A stretch of 64,000 nt of DNA. It comes from Sipunculus nudus (lineage: Eukaryota > Annelida > Sipuncula > Golfingiida > Sipunculidae). The stretch's first letter is position 1, and every line of letters begins with the position of its first letter. Positions 32,186 through 44,200 of the stretch are shown here, piece after piece. The notes below the pieces were generated by a model, which ran no database searches, had not been told where the DNA came from, and was given only the letters and a program-made list of their open reading frames with translations. Both the position numbers and the translations under genes were made by a program. The stretch lies in contig CM049314.1 of the NCBI GenBank assembly GCA_026874595.1, positions 64,392,800 through 64,456,799 of the forward strand. The letters are read 5' to 3'.

Positions 32186-34048
32186 CCAACATACAAAATT
32201 ATAATAAAGATAAGTGGTATTGTATCAATTTAATACATGTTCTCAATGTACATTGAAAAGTAGTTAGTCAACACAACCATTACCGAAAATAAAAAAAAAT
32301 AAATATTCAAATTTGCGATTTGCGACACTGCGTCATTTCAGGATGTTGACTAAACATATTGAAAGCACTACGCTATAGTAGGACCATCTAGCCATGCACG
32401 GGTCCATATACAAAATTAAACCCAGGGCGAGTGACAGTGGATTTTGAAAGATTCAACCTGAATCTGCCGAACATTTTCTGTGAAAGTCTAGCCTAGACAT
32501 TGCCCGATAAATAATATATGCGGCACACGCAGCACGTTTGTTCTGATTTCCCCAGCCTGCATCGCTGTAACAAAGCCGTCGGCTAACAAATCAGCTGGAA
32601 GACAAAACACTTTGTTTTACCGAAATCCATTGTTACCGTCACTTGGACCGAGCCGGTGTTGCAAAAAGCAGTAGAAATTTGACCAATTGATAATGATTCT
32701 GAAATATATCAATTACTAATACTGGATACTAATATTAATACAAGCGTTTATTTAGCTATGTTTGTTTGTTATATTTTCATGCCGAGAGCTGGGACGGGTG
32801 AAATCGTTTACTCTGACAAGGTGCCCAGTGTAATAAACTAGACATTTGGAGACGAATTGGTAGTAAAGCTAATAATATTAATTAACACGAATCCTAATAT
32901 AATTAGCCTTCTTTGGGCGTGGTCACATGAAAAGTGTTATACCCATTCATACCAGCCAATACACGCCCCATTGCCACCAGATTTTCTCCACAGATGTATT
33001 CTCGCCTGTACGATGTCCTCAAAGTACTTTCGTGTCCCTCATCGAACGCTCATCACATTTTCCTTTCAGACTAAAACCCGGATGTCCGGAGCATGTGACA
33101 TGACATGAAATATTTTTTTATGAGATCGGAATATTCCTCAATGTCCTTCTTCCAATTTCAATTAACTGCTAACGTTATAATTTGGTGATTTGAAAATTTA
33201 AAACCAAGATATACTTTAATTAATCGGATTTTGCCAGGGGAAGCATATGGAAACGAGATTCTCTAAATGATTAATTTTCTTTTGATATATGTGAACACCT
33301 ACCCTTATTGTAAAGCAAGAAAATTCAAGCAGAAATTGTATGGTTCAAGATTACGATAATATATCATATAAAGAAATCAGTAAATTCACAACAAAATACC
33401 GATAGCGACACTTTTAAAGAAAATACAGACTCGTAAAAAAAAACCGATAATTCTGGCTGACAAAACTGCACAAGTAGGCCCATATATACGTCTCTCAAAT
33501 AGGACTAAATATACAACAGATAAGAACGATGGCTAATTTTTCAAAGAAGTATTGAGTCGTAAATAGGAGAAAAAACATATACATGTGGAGACGCACTGAT
33601 GACGCTGAATTTATGGTCGTTATGGGACCAATTTTCTCGTAAACCATGAGCAATGTCAGCCATTTTGTTCAGATTTTCATTATTTATGTTTTCGTACTAT
33701 GTCGAATTTGTATAGCTTATATATATGTAATATCCGCCCTTGGGGAATATAAGTCTATTTAGCGTATCATGATCGGTCGCAAACTTCAAAATTGTCCCTT
33801 TTTAGAAAAAATGGCATACTACAAGACAGTTTGCAAATTAACTAGCTGAACATGTTTCCAGAACATTTTTCCAGGATTAGGGAATACGTAAGGCGGGGGC
33901 ACTGAGAGTTAGGGGATATCACCCTCACATAGTGTAGATTGTTTTTTTTAAATTTAGGGAGCAATGGTGCAATCAGGTGTAATTTAAAATGCATCATGAT
34001 GCGAAAACCGGCTCATTTTTTTCCGTATTTAGCGTTTATTGATCTATC

Positions 34049-34230
34049 TCACAAATAGTGCCCCCCCGCATAAGATCTGCACATACCAATCCACTGGTGC
34101 CTATTTTGGTTGTTTGTCTGGCTGTCCAAGGAATACCATCAATCTCCATTTTTCTCTACTGTCCTCTGCCACGTTGTCTTGGCAGTCCTCTTTTTTTCCC
34201 GCCGGTGTTCAACTCAGGGCAGCACCATCC
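34049..34230 (-). pseudogene. C-terminal end of a non-LTR retrotransposon reverse transcriptase, decayed
   Basis: The minus strand encodes, with one frameshift and two stops, TPAGKK then KRTAKTTWQRTVEKNGD, then NRHQWIGMCRSYAGGHY. This matches the hallmark C-terminus of many animal LINE proteins: WxPxGKRKRGRPxTTWRRTVEKE, spacer, DRxxWRxLVxALCA. The terminal TGA is at 34049-34051, followed by an AATAAA (minus strand, in ..gatcaataaacgc) as expected near a LINE 3' end. The rest of the element is absent or unrecognisable upstream. Confidence 0.6.
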
Positions 34231-34829
34231 ATTCAGAAAAATCAGCCACAGCAAGACTTTTAAAAAAATGTTTATTTGTATATTACTTCAGTAACAAATA
34301 CATGTTTTGTGATTTTTCCCCCACAATAGCCACCCATAGCTTGCTGATGGTACAGTCTATTCAAAAGATACTGGCACAAATCAGATTGATTATTATATTG
34401 TTAAGCCTTCTGATGTTTATTTTCAGGGGGACAGAAATAACCTCGAAGTCACAATTTGTCGTTAACAATCTCTGTGGTTCTATTCATATTTCCCGGCTTA
34501 ATGTGAACCGAGTACCCTCCGCTAGGTAGTAAAAACCACTGGTCCACGTCTTAAGGCTATTTCTTTGTAACAGAGCTATCAATTAGTGTTTGTGAGCGGC
34601 ATTGTTTTGGAGGTGACCTGAGGTAGCGTTGTTGAACCGCGACAGTTGTGTAGAGGGCGCAGCGTGCTGAGGATTCTGGCGGTGGAGGTAATTGGTCTCT
34701 GACTGCTTCTTGTTTGGCGTTGTGCTACTTTATAAATAACTAGTTTCACAGCTGTAAACATATATCATTATAACATCATTATTATCTCGGCCCCCACAGC
34801 TCCGTTTGTACAATTTTGCAAGCCAAATA

Positions 34830-35150
34830 CGAAAGAGCTCGTTCTGGTAACATAAGAGCCAGACTCCCTTAATTAACATCTCATTCTGATAAAAAATCTA
34901 CATTATATAGGGCAGTCGCCCTTAAATAACTGCTTATTCTTCTGACAAAGCGTCCTTAAGTAACAACTCGTTCTTAATACAATACAACACCCGTAAATAT
35001 AACTCATTCTAATAACAATATAGAGCCAGCTATCCTAAAAATTAAAATAATCCTTTAAACAACATTGAGCCAGCCATCCTGAAATATAATAACTAATGCT
35101 GATAACAAAACCGAGCAAGTCGCCCATGAATAATAAAAATGATATGGATA
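34830..35150. repeat. Degenerate minisatellite, ~45-50-bp unit
   Basis: Repeated blocks 'ctcattctgataacaa', 'agagccagccatcc' and '(c)ttaaataataac' recur six to seven times with substitutions and indels. Confidence 0.65.
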
Positions 35151-35859
35151 ATCAGCATATACTATGTTTCTGTACCCTGGTATATAGCTGTGGTATAAAT
35201 ATACATATATATATATGCTTGTTAGAAATGAATACAACATAAAAAAACGGCTGACATACATTTCAAGCTTATATTGATAACGACAACTTTACATGCGGTA
35301 TATAAACAGTACGTCTATTTAAATCGGGAAGCTAGGCACTAGCTGAGGGGTTCCGTTTCCAAGATACCGTTTGCTTTTCTGATTTACGGCTAAAAACCCC
35401 TGACAGGAGACGAGAAAGCCAATACCATCATGTTGTCGTTGGCTTTTACTTGTCAGAGTATCTACTTGCTGTCAAGCTACCGGAAATGAAAGAGTCGTCT
35501 GCTTCAACCGAGGGTTTTTTTAACTTCGGCCAGAAAGAGCTCGGTTTTCAAAACAAAGCTCCATGTGATGGTTTACGTTATTCCGGAGCGCATAGGGAAT
35601 GGGTTTTATAAAAATACTTATTTTCGTAGGATCTGGCTGCCGTCAGATAACTTGCTGGAGCATGGCAATAATAAAAATAATAACGTAAACAATCAGTCAG
35701 ATATTCAAGGCAGGGGACCGCAGCTAATCGTGGTGAAACCGCGCATATCGACTTATTATTTCTTATTTCATAGGTCAGGGCCATTAGGCAGGGGAACCAC
35801 TTTCACGGTAACTCAGTATTATGGGGACCGCTGAAATACGAGCAAATATATCTTACTGG
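35151..35859. other. No gene seen
   Basis: Contains an AAAGCCAA / TTGGCTTT inverted repeat (35415-35446) and two overlapping chance frames on opposite strands at 35565-35834. Confidence 0.4.
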
Positions 35860-36085
35860 CACCTGTGTGTTACAGTAATTTCTATATTACGGACACTAAT
35901 ACAGTTGTAATATGGAACCCTCGATATCATGGAAATTTCTCTGTATTAAACTCACCTTTTTATTACGAACACTTCTATATTTATGACACCTATGTATTAC
36001 GAACGCCTCTTTATTAAGAAATCCTCTATAAAACGGATCACTATATTAGGAACACCAATATACTATAATATGCTACGGACACTAT
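35860..36085. repeat. Degenerate TATTACGAACAC(C/T) repeat
   Basis: About eight variants of '(t)attacgaacacctcta' spaced 15-30 bases (for example near 35880, 35958, 35995 and 36040). Confidence 0.6.
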
Positions 36086-36414
36086 TGTAACATATTCTTC
36101 CACATTATAGCGGGTTAATGATCCGGTCCCGTGAAATGTAGACTCGGAAAATATAATTCATATAACACCTCACTAACACTAACGTAAATTAATGAGTTGG
36201 CTAGCCTGCTTCGAGCCGAATAAACCTTTTTATATTTTATTTCTTATTTATACAGACATGCACCATGGTATTTGCCTAAGGCAACTCTTCAGAATAGCAA
36301 AATGCATGTAATGTGCCATTTTGCAGTTGGTAGTCTTGTCATCTGGTGATATTCGTGTCGCACTGGTTATCAACCAAGAAGTAGATTGATTAATATAGTT
36401 TGATTCTTTCTGTT

Positions 36415-36570
36415 AAACAGAAGAAGCGGATCCATTGCGGGGGGGGGGGGGGGGGGGTTCTGGAACCCGACCTATTTCTGACTTGAGGACCTTTTTTTGG
36501 GTTTCCCCGTTAGTGTTCCTGTGTGGGCCCCTCACACCCTCTCGAAAAATCCTGGATTAGCCCCCAATGA
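36415..36570 (-). repeat. GGATCCAGGATTT-type dispersed repeat, second copy, with G20 tract
   Basis: Contains 'agaagcggatcc', a run of 20 G (36438-36457), and 'cgaaaaatcctggatta', the reverse complement of the 20.6-kb repeat head. Confidence 0.45.
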
Positions 36571-37235
36571 TCGAACGATATCTGTCGGTCATAATATATA
36601 CGCAATGCGGCGTCACATGTTTGCTTAGCGATTTAGCTAAAAATATATATTTATTTGACCTTTTATAAGGAATGGATGCCGATATAGTTTGAAACAAACC
36701 CTGCATATATATTAGTTGGTTATAGATAATACCATTGTTATTAGGTGAGATTAATGGCCTTATTGTTATCAGAATAAACTCACATATAGCTATATTAGTT
36801 TATTGCTCTCTGATGGAATATGTTGATGGTAAAACGGTTGTCATGTTCTAAGGTATCGGTAAAGGGTGGTCATATATATACATTATAATTTATTTCTCAT
36901 GTATTAAACTTCATATTACTATGAAAAAAATACCATCTATTTCTTAAATATAATTTTTTTTCGATCAGAGGATAGTTGTTTCCCCTATTGAGTTTTTTAC
37001 GTGTCCTTCAGATAAAAAAATCAATCTTGTGTCAGGGTAGTGCTTGTAATGGTAGTTAACTTTGGCCTTGAGCATTATTACCCTGTACAGCCATTAATCT
37101 ACTCACAATCGAGTAATCGTATATATGGCAACACTCCCAGCTGAATGACAGTATACAAAAATAATATAATGGAATGTTGATGTTTTTATCATGACACATG
37201 ATCTTTGAATAAGAATATGGCACATGCACCGATAT

Positions 37236-37271
<36 letters not shown>

Positions 37272-38675
37272 GAATGTACACGTAGGGGGTTAGCCGTGTG
37301 AAGGGGTGAAGTGGCCCTTCTAGGAGACCATACGCCTTTTATATAGGTCATAAAGAAATGGAATACACAAGCACAATTAATATCCATATGAATAATTAAA
37401 TGTCCAGACATGCAGACATAAGTGTATAAATTCTGATTTCGGACAGAATAATTCGAACTGGAGTACCCGAGTATTCTTTTAAGCACAAAGTCAATCGAAT
37501 GTTTCTAATCTAATCGAGTTTGTAATCTAATAGGTTCAAAATTATATATTTTGATTTGCATGTACTGTGTAATACGAAAGATAAAAAATGGCTGCTGACG
37601 CAAGCACTTTGTATCAAAACGACTTTTGTATAGTGTTTAGGACAGAAACAGAAAGATAAACGTTTGTTGATATTACTCAGATGGACATTTTATATAAAAA
37701 TTGATAGGTTGGTTTCGCAAATCGTTAAAGGCCCCATCGGCGAACGATAAACTCTTGATCGGAAATAAATGTTGTCGGGGTATTGAAGCAGTAGTACTCT
37801 AATGGAAAATTCCTGGTGCCAGTACGGCTGATAAGATAAGGGGATATCATCCATACATGTATAGGATTGGTGTACTGGTACCAACATAAAATTCTATCAT
37901 CCGTTATCATGAGAGATGTGACAAAATGACCCCGCTTACAGAATGGTAATCTGAAACCACGGAGGCTATGATGAGATTGAAATACGTTGTACGGTCCTGT
38001 GATCGACGAATTTGAATGTTGCATCGTCTATTTCACTCAGGTTATGAAGAGCGGATAAATGTACCGCGGACCTAATAGCCTCGTCCAGTTGGACGTCGCC
38101 CAACATGACTCTTAACGAAATCGTAATTTACTTTTCAGGTCTCTTAACGTTCCGACAAGCAGGAATACAGTTGAACAAAGACATTCCTTATTATATTGCA
38201 GACATGACCCGAACATGATAACATTGATATTTCTGTCGAAAAATCTCAAGTTATATTACAAAACTGCTCTCCAAGGCATGCCGTCATGTTATACAGGGAA
38301 GTATGTTTGACATATCCCCTTTTTGCCCACATATAAACTGCAGGGTTATTTCCCCTCTCTAATAGGTTCACCCGGAAAGAACTTGGTTTATGTCTACAAG
38401 CTTTGTGGTTTCATCTCAGACATATCATATAAACTAGAAACGTTTAAATAGGAGGCCATCACAAATGTTTTATAAAGGATGTGATCCATTTGTTGGGAGA
38501 GGAAGAAAATATCCGCATTGCAGTAAATAAATAATGTACTATCATTAGTGTGCCACGGAGGGGATGAATGGTTTTCCATGATATAGCAAGACAATAATTG
38601 CCTGCTTACATTGGAGAACTAACGTGTTAATATCGGGGATATAAGATTGGTTCAAATGCAGCCCAGTGGATTAAA
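36571..38675. other. No gene supported
   Basis: AT-rich with the TA run at 37238-37269. Minus-strand frames at 37103-37486 and 37725-38024 overlap repeats or lack domains. Confidence 0.45.
37238..37269. repeat. (TA)n microsatellite
   Basis: Uninterrupted TA run. Confidence 0.95.
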
Positions 38676-38945
38676 ATGCAAATGTTTCATTTATCAAATG
38701 CAAATAAAAATGCACCTACAACTGAATTTGCACCTAAGGTCCCTTTTAACCAATTGATATCAACATATGTGTGTAATGCAATGGATCATTTAATTTATGG
38801 AGCTGTTGAAAGAAGTTATGTTTTATATATTAAAAAAAATATTATATGACTCTTAGGTAAGTTGATACTATAACTCTGAGTTAAAACTTAAGAAGTATAT
38901 TTGCATTAAAAAATCATGTTTTAAGTTGTTCATTCAAATGCAAAT
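38676..38945. promoter_or_regulatory. Cluster of four perfect octamer motifs
   Basis: ATGCAAAT at 38676, 38698 and 38938 (plus strand) and ATTTGCAT at 38899 (minus). This is the POU-factor octamer. It may be a regulatory site or the remains of a diverged tandem repeat, since 'tgcac(c)taa' words lie between. Confidence 0.35.
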
Positions 38946-39841
38946 ACAGGGTTTATTATATTAAATCCAAGTGTAAATTTACTTAATCATTTAATCGCAC
39001 ATACTAGTTTCGATTTGACCTTGAGCCTGTTTGAGTATGCACTCACTTAATGAAATATTTTAATAACGTCTTTTAAATTTTATAAAATTAAGCAATGCAA
39101 AGATATATCTATTTTATTTTCAAATATCGCCTATGTATATAACATTATGTTCGGATGATGCCAATGCGATATCTTACCTTTTATCGCAAAGTATCCGTGC
39201 ACTTTACAGTATCAAAGTGATGATAAACAATATATTTATTTCTCCCCGTATTGAGAAATGGATTATAACTTGGAATGCTAGGAAATGTACAATAGAAATC
39301 AATCTTTCCACGGTCTGCACCTGTTGGGGGACTTAATTTCAGTGCTTTCAACGCACCACGTACTTTATTTGTTAACCTTGTATAAATATGCATCCCGATG
39401 TATGTTTCTCATTAATATTAATTTAAATGACCTCTTGACCCGAGAGGGTGTGTATTGAAGCGGTTATTGGCATTTAGAGTGGTTAATTATGACCACATTT
39501 ACCAGTGCACGAAATCCAGACATTGAATATACCAAAGCCGGTAATTAGATTACACCCTACTTATTGCACGGGCCATGCGAGTCGGGGATTATGAACAAGC
39601 CTTGGTTGTCGAGGCTAACCCTTTACAAGTCTTAATTAAAAATCTGCTTTCCGTAGAAACTTCTAAATTCTCTTTGAAACATACACTGAATTTACCAAGG
39701 ACTCCTTTATTAAAGGTAATGTGTGATTTGGTCAGGATAAAATTAATGTGACATTTGACAAAAATACTTTTTATTAAAAACATACTCCAGTAATAGAGCT
39801 CGGAAGCGGATTGGGGGGTGCTTGGCCCCCACCTCCTTTTT
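38946..39841. other. No gene seen
   Basis: AT-rich unique sequence; a frame at 39133-39336 has no supporting context. Confidence 0.5.
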
Positions 39842-39928
39842 TCAGCCGACGTAAACCTTTTTTCGCCCGTTTGTTCGGCTTGGACTCCCCTTTTTTGGAC
39901 TGGCGACCTTTTTTTTAGGCTTTGTCAT
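39842..39928 (-). CDS. 28-residue lysine-rich ORF with SPKK motif (fragment)
   Basis: ATG-initiated on the minus strand: MTKPKKKVASPKKGSPSRT then NGRKKVYVG, then stop. SPKK is a DNA minor-groove-binding tetrapeptide found in histone H1 and sperm histones. The region around it has A/G homopolymer runs and a duplicated GCCGGCTTCAG. The frame also extends upstream of this ATG. It could be the N-terminus of a chromatin-like or transposon protein; the length allows no family call. The patch 39790-39960 is GC-richer than its flanks. Confidence 0.3.
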   Translation of the reverse strand: MTKPKKKVASPKKGSPSRTNGRKKVYVG

Positions 39929-41604
39929 TAATCCTCCTTGGCTGGACTCTGAAGCCGGCACCCCTGAAGCCGGCAGTGTCAACAGACTATTTTTACATGA
40001 AAAGAATGTGTATAGTGTCAAGGTGAAAACATATTTTATTACAAAGGGAATAGATTGCCTCGGTCTCAGGAGCCTCACGCCCTGTCCCCTACAAATACCA
40101 CATTTTGAAGGTGTGACGTCACCAGCTATTGAACAGGTGACTCTGTTAACGCATTTTGGGGTGACGAGACACAGGCGGGAAAGTGACTTTATTATTTGTA
40201 ATTATTTCGGGGGAGGGCGAAGGCTATCCCAAAAACGATACTTATCAAGATGACGAAGAAACGTTTGGAAGGGATGAAGGTGGTATCCAAAAACATGTCG
40301 TTTTTTTCATTTATTTACAAACGTTTATAACATATTGATATATAGTATACGGCTCTGACAGGTCAATTATATATTATTCCTGTAAAATTAGTGAATATTG
40401 GTATTCGTATTCCTCGATGCGTCATATATAGAGGGTATAGAAAGCCTATGGAATTATTATCAACACCATGGTATGGGGAGTTTTATGTGTTAATATTGCA
40501 CAAGGTTATAGCCATAGGAATAATAGAGTTTCAATGGCGAATGGTTGTGCCTGCATGCTGCTGATCTATAACGTCTGCCAGGTAGCAACATAATGAAACA
40601 ATAGGCAGTCGATGTGATATATCTCTTAGTGTATATTTGGCTTTCTTACATACCGTTTTAGTTGTACAAATAAGTAAAAATTTAAACTGAGTTTCAACTG
40701 AAGCGTTAATTATTTCCTTACTTTGCGAAATACGAAGGGATGCACATACCTGATATGAAATGGTATAAATTATAATGGTTATATGGGTTATATCAGTAAC
40801 ATTAGGGATCCTGTAATGTAGGATCAATTATTTCACTTGGATAAGTAATACATCTAATTCAAATAAATTTATTGGAGCATATCCTATTTTTTACGAATGC
40901 AACAATTATGTTCAGTGAAGCTTTCCAAATGGTATATTCATACCACATGTAAATGTTTTGTTTACACATTTACCTTACATGATTTGGTATTGAAAATATA
41001 AAGACATTCTAAATCATTGGTAAACATAATTTGGAATTGCCGGGCAATCCTCAAGAAAACTTGAAGCTCAAGAAATATATTCATACTATGAAGTGGAATA
41101 TAGTAAATTGTACCAAGGGCTACGAGCTTTCCTATGGCAGGCAAATGAGCATAAACCCTGAAAGCTCTTAACGGTAAGTGTAAATGAGATTATCTTCCTA
41201 GATATCCAGTGTCAATGAAAAGGAAGTACCAAATTTATGTCCTAATCAGAAATGGGATTTTCAATCCCCCGAAGAAGTCATATTTCAGGAACTGCATACT
41301 ATACACAGTGTTGTATAATTTGTCCCACTTAACGAGATTTAATTCCTTTTCGACCAATGGACGACATTCTTCTTTAAACAAAAAAAGCCTTATCAGTCAG
41401 GCCTGTTCGCCTAATTGGATATAAAACTGTATCACGGCCATCAACTTGATATATCTAACCAGAATATATCTCCAATGGCCAAGCTACAATTATGTCGTGA
41501 AACATCCTTGAGATAACTCGACTTAACTATCGGGTATAATCCTTTGACCGAAAAGGAATCTGGTTTACAGGCTTCAAGGCCGTGAATATGTGGACTTCCT
41601 TTCA
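39929..41604. other. No gene seen
   Basis: AT-rich; chance frames at 40008-40253 and 40531-40827. Confidence 0.45.
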
Positions 41605-42040
41605 TTAAGCTGGGACAGATAATAGATTTTTAAAATTTTTTCTTGGTTCTGGGTTTTCTGCCACTTCCTGGGGAGCCTCGTTTTGGTTTGACTTGATTAC
41701 CTCTTTTTGAGTTCTGCTCTGGGTCTCTGGGTGCTGTGACATTTCCCATGCGGACCTGCAGGCCACAGAACGTAGCACTGAAGCAGACAGAGCTGATCTA
41801 GGTTCAAAGGCAGGACCAGTGGGTTTATTGTGATGGACTCTGTGGGAATCCAAAGTGTCTGCTCAATTTCAAAGGATAACGAACCCGCAATGCAGAGGAT
41901 TGGATGTCCAAGACGTGAATGTGGGTCTGCTTTCCCCTCAGTACAAAGGCTAAATGCCGGGTTAAAGTCCCGTGACTGTTTCGGCAAGATTGTCTTTCTC
42001 CCAAAAAATGAAAGTAGACCTGTATCATACCATCATTGAA
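41605..42040 (-). other. Compositionally distinct patch with overlapping minus-strand frames, unrecognised
   Basis: Markedly less AT-rich than both sides. Three minus-strand frames of 67-96 codons overlap, one containing LDIQSSALRVRYPLKLSRHF and another HSTQRPRAELKKR. This pattern is typical of a decayed mobile-element gene or a processed pseudogene with frameshifts, but no motif identifies it. Confidence 0.35.
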
Positions 42041-43317
42041 TTTTATAATGTTTGAAGTATATAAAAGACGCGTCTATAAGAAAAAGGCTGTATCTTCAAA
42101 AGTGTTTGTCCTCGATATTATGGGATAAAAAAAATAAAAAAAAAATTTGTTAACATTTAATACTACACGAGTATGATTTTAAAATGATTCGGATCCATCT
42201 ATTTCGTACATATCACTAATATCAAGTGATTCGGTATTAGAAGTCGTCGCAAATATAATTATCCTGATAAAATATAACTGAGTCTTCATGCCAATGTAAT
42301 GCGTAGTCCTTTTGAGACAAAAATTTACTCTGATAATTTAAGGAGTTCAAAGTTCATGATTTATGACTGACATGTTACCCTGATCATCTGGTCAATGATC
42401 ATGTATTATCATTTCTGCTAAAAACTTATGGTCCGTGAGATACAAAATTGGAAAGATGACCATTTATCTATCTGACCCGATAACTTTTTCACCCTCGTGA
42501 AAAGAAACATAAAATTAAAGAAGCGTAACATTAGCTTCCTCGACCATGTATTTTACCTCACGGTGTGCATGCTTTCCGTATGTCCCTTTATTTTATTTTC
42601 TTACCACCACCAATATTGAGATTTTACCCCCAGCCGTGTTTGTTTATTTAATATCTCCGCCATGGACATCATTTTTTTCACCCGTGTTTATGTGTTTGTT
42701 ATTTGCTAACACGATCATGCAAACATTACTCAATTTTTATTTTTTACTTTTTTTTGCGATTTTTACAAAATATTCTGAAGCAATCAGACATTGGTAAGGT
42801 TTGACCTTTTCAAGTTTTTGTGGAACCAAAAAAACCTTGGTAAACCTAATGATCTTCTTCGTGTTATTCTGGTTTAGTGATGGATGATTATATAACAGTT
42901 TGACCAAGTTCCAATACGATTATGAGTTATAATCTGTAATTATCATATAATATTTTACCGATACAGATTAACTGATGCCGTTGTCAGTGTATAATGACAT
43001 ATAAAACGTAGCTTCTGATTAACTAGCATAACCATGCCTTACAGAATGTCAATTATCTTCGAGAGTACAGTTATCTTGTTTAAATGGCTCGGTCATAAGT
43101 TTTACCGCACATCACTTATTTATGCAGCCAGCGGAAGCATTTAGCAAGGCCAGATCGATAAAACAATTCAAAAAAGACAAAATGTAGACAATGTTAAGTG
43201 CAACGGGAAGAGGTTTAAATAGGTCATGTGTGAGAATTGTGTTTGAATGCTAATGTGCCTTTCAGGATGAAGAGATAAAAAAAACTGTTTGAATTATTTA
43301 TTACGGGTTGTTGAGCT
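42041..43317. other. No gene seen
   Basis: AT-rich; an F/L/P-rich 83-codon frame at 42546-42797 lies in a T-rich stretch and is probably chance. Confidence 0.45.
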
Positions 43318-43398
43318 ATGGTGATTTATGATCAAGGTGGATGTTATGGTAGATTTGATGAAGCATCTCAGTCTCCATGGAGGTCGTGGGACACGAAG
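43318..43398 (+). CDS. Candidate short first exon, unknown gene
   Basis: An ATG followed by exactly 27 codons reaches a strong donor ACGAAG|GTAAGA in phase 0. The peptide is MVIYDQGGCYGRFDEASQSP then WRSWDTK. It has no recognised domain, and 81 bases of open frame is not statistically impressive. The donor and composition are the only support. Confidence 0.25.
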
Positions 43399-43984
43399 GT
43401 AAGACTCCATTCTGGCATAAAAATGAACCTGGGCGGAGGGATTTGGTCACGGGTGCAGGTCAAGGATAAAAAAAATTGTGCGAGGGAGTCGTGAGATCAT
43501 GGCCTGGGGTTAAAACTCAAAAACGTTTATACCAGTTCACGGGGTATATATTCCTTGTGTTGTTTACAGATTCAAAGTACAGCTTTAAGCCTTTGTTGAA
43601 CTTTAGTGCAACTACCCTACAATCATAAAAGTAATGAGATATATTAAAAATCTTATTTTATATTAATTACATCAGGGCATATTTTTGCGACAAAGGTCAA
43701 TAAAGTTTAAGATGTTTTGACTATCTTGGTCAATTTAATGGTTTATCCTGAGGAACGAAGAAATGTTATGTAGCTGGAAAATGTGGTTAATTTTGTGTGC
43801 AGGGTTAAATGGTCATGCTCATATGTTGCTTTCAGCCTTTCAAAATGTTTAGTTAACATTTCAAAATGCGTCAGTATGAATAAATAATTGTGTATTTTCT
43901 GCAGTGGCTATGTTTACAAATTTCTTTTTAACGTGTGTTAACTACACCAGTTATCTTCATTATAAATTTGTAAATTAGCCAGGC
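43399..43984. other. No gene seen
   Basis: AT-rich unique sequence. Confidence 0.5.
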
Positions 43985-44200
43985 ATAAGACATAGCCTTG
44001 TGGTTAAGGCGTTGGACTAGGGAGTTAAAAGTCAGAGGTTTGAATCCCTGGGACGCTTCAACGGCATAATAGTGAAATTTCGCTTGAACCTTAGAGACTA
44101 GCTCCAATGTCTTAATGACTGGTTACGACTTCTGGATTATTCCTGAACCTGTGTATGAAAAACCTTAAATCCAATAGGCATAATAACAATTTATCATACT
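43985..44200 (+). mobile_element. tRNA-derived SINE
   Basis: Head TAGCCTTGTGGTTAAGGCG (A box) and GGTTTGAATCCC (B box, 44038-44049), followed by a tRNA-unrelated body of about 150 bases ('ctcaatgtcttaatgactgg' type words). The acceptor and anticodon stems do not close, so it is not a tRNA gene. Confidence 0.6.

Larger units (their letters stand above)
31704..34048. other. No gene supported
   Basis: AT-rich; includes the tRNA-like fragment listed at 32110-32185 and a less AT-rich patch at 32900-33100 without clear coding features. Confidence 0.45.

Noticed and set aside
34110-34529. 139-codon plus-strand frame
   Set aside because: First half is antisense to the LINE relic, second half is AT-driven; no domain.
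37103-37486. 127-codon minus-strand frame with Y/I alternation
   Set aside because: Runs through the TA microsatellite, which produces the IYIYIY stretch.
44000-44050. Possible tRNA gene
   Set aside because: A and B boxes are present, but acceptor, D and anticodon stems do not pair; better explained as a SINE head. The same holds for the heads at 25.5, 49.7 and 59.0 kb.
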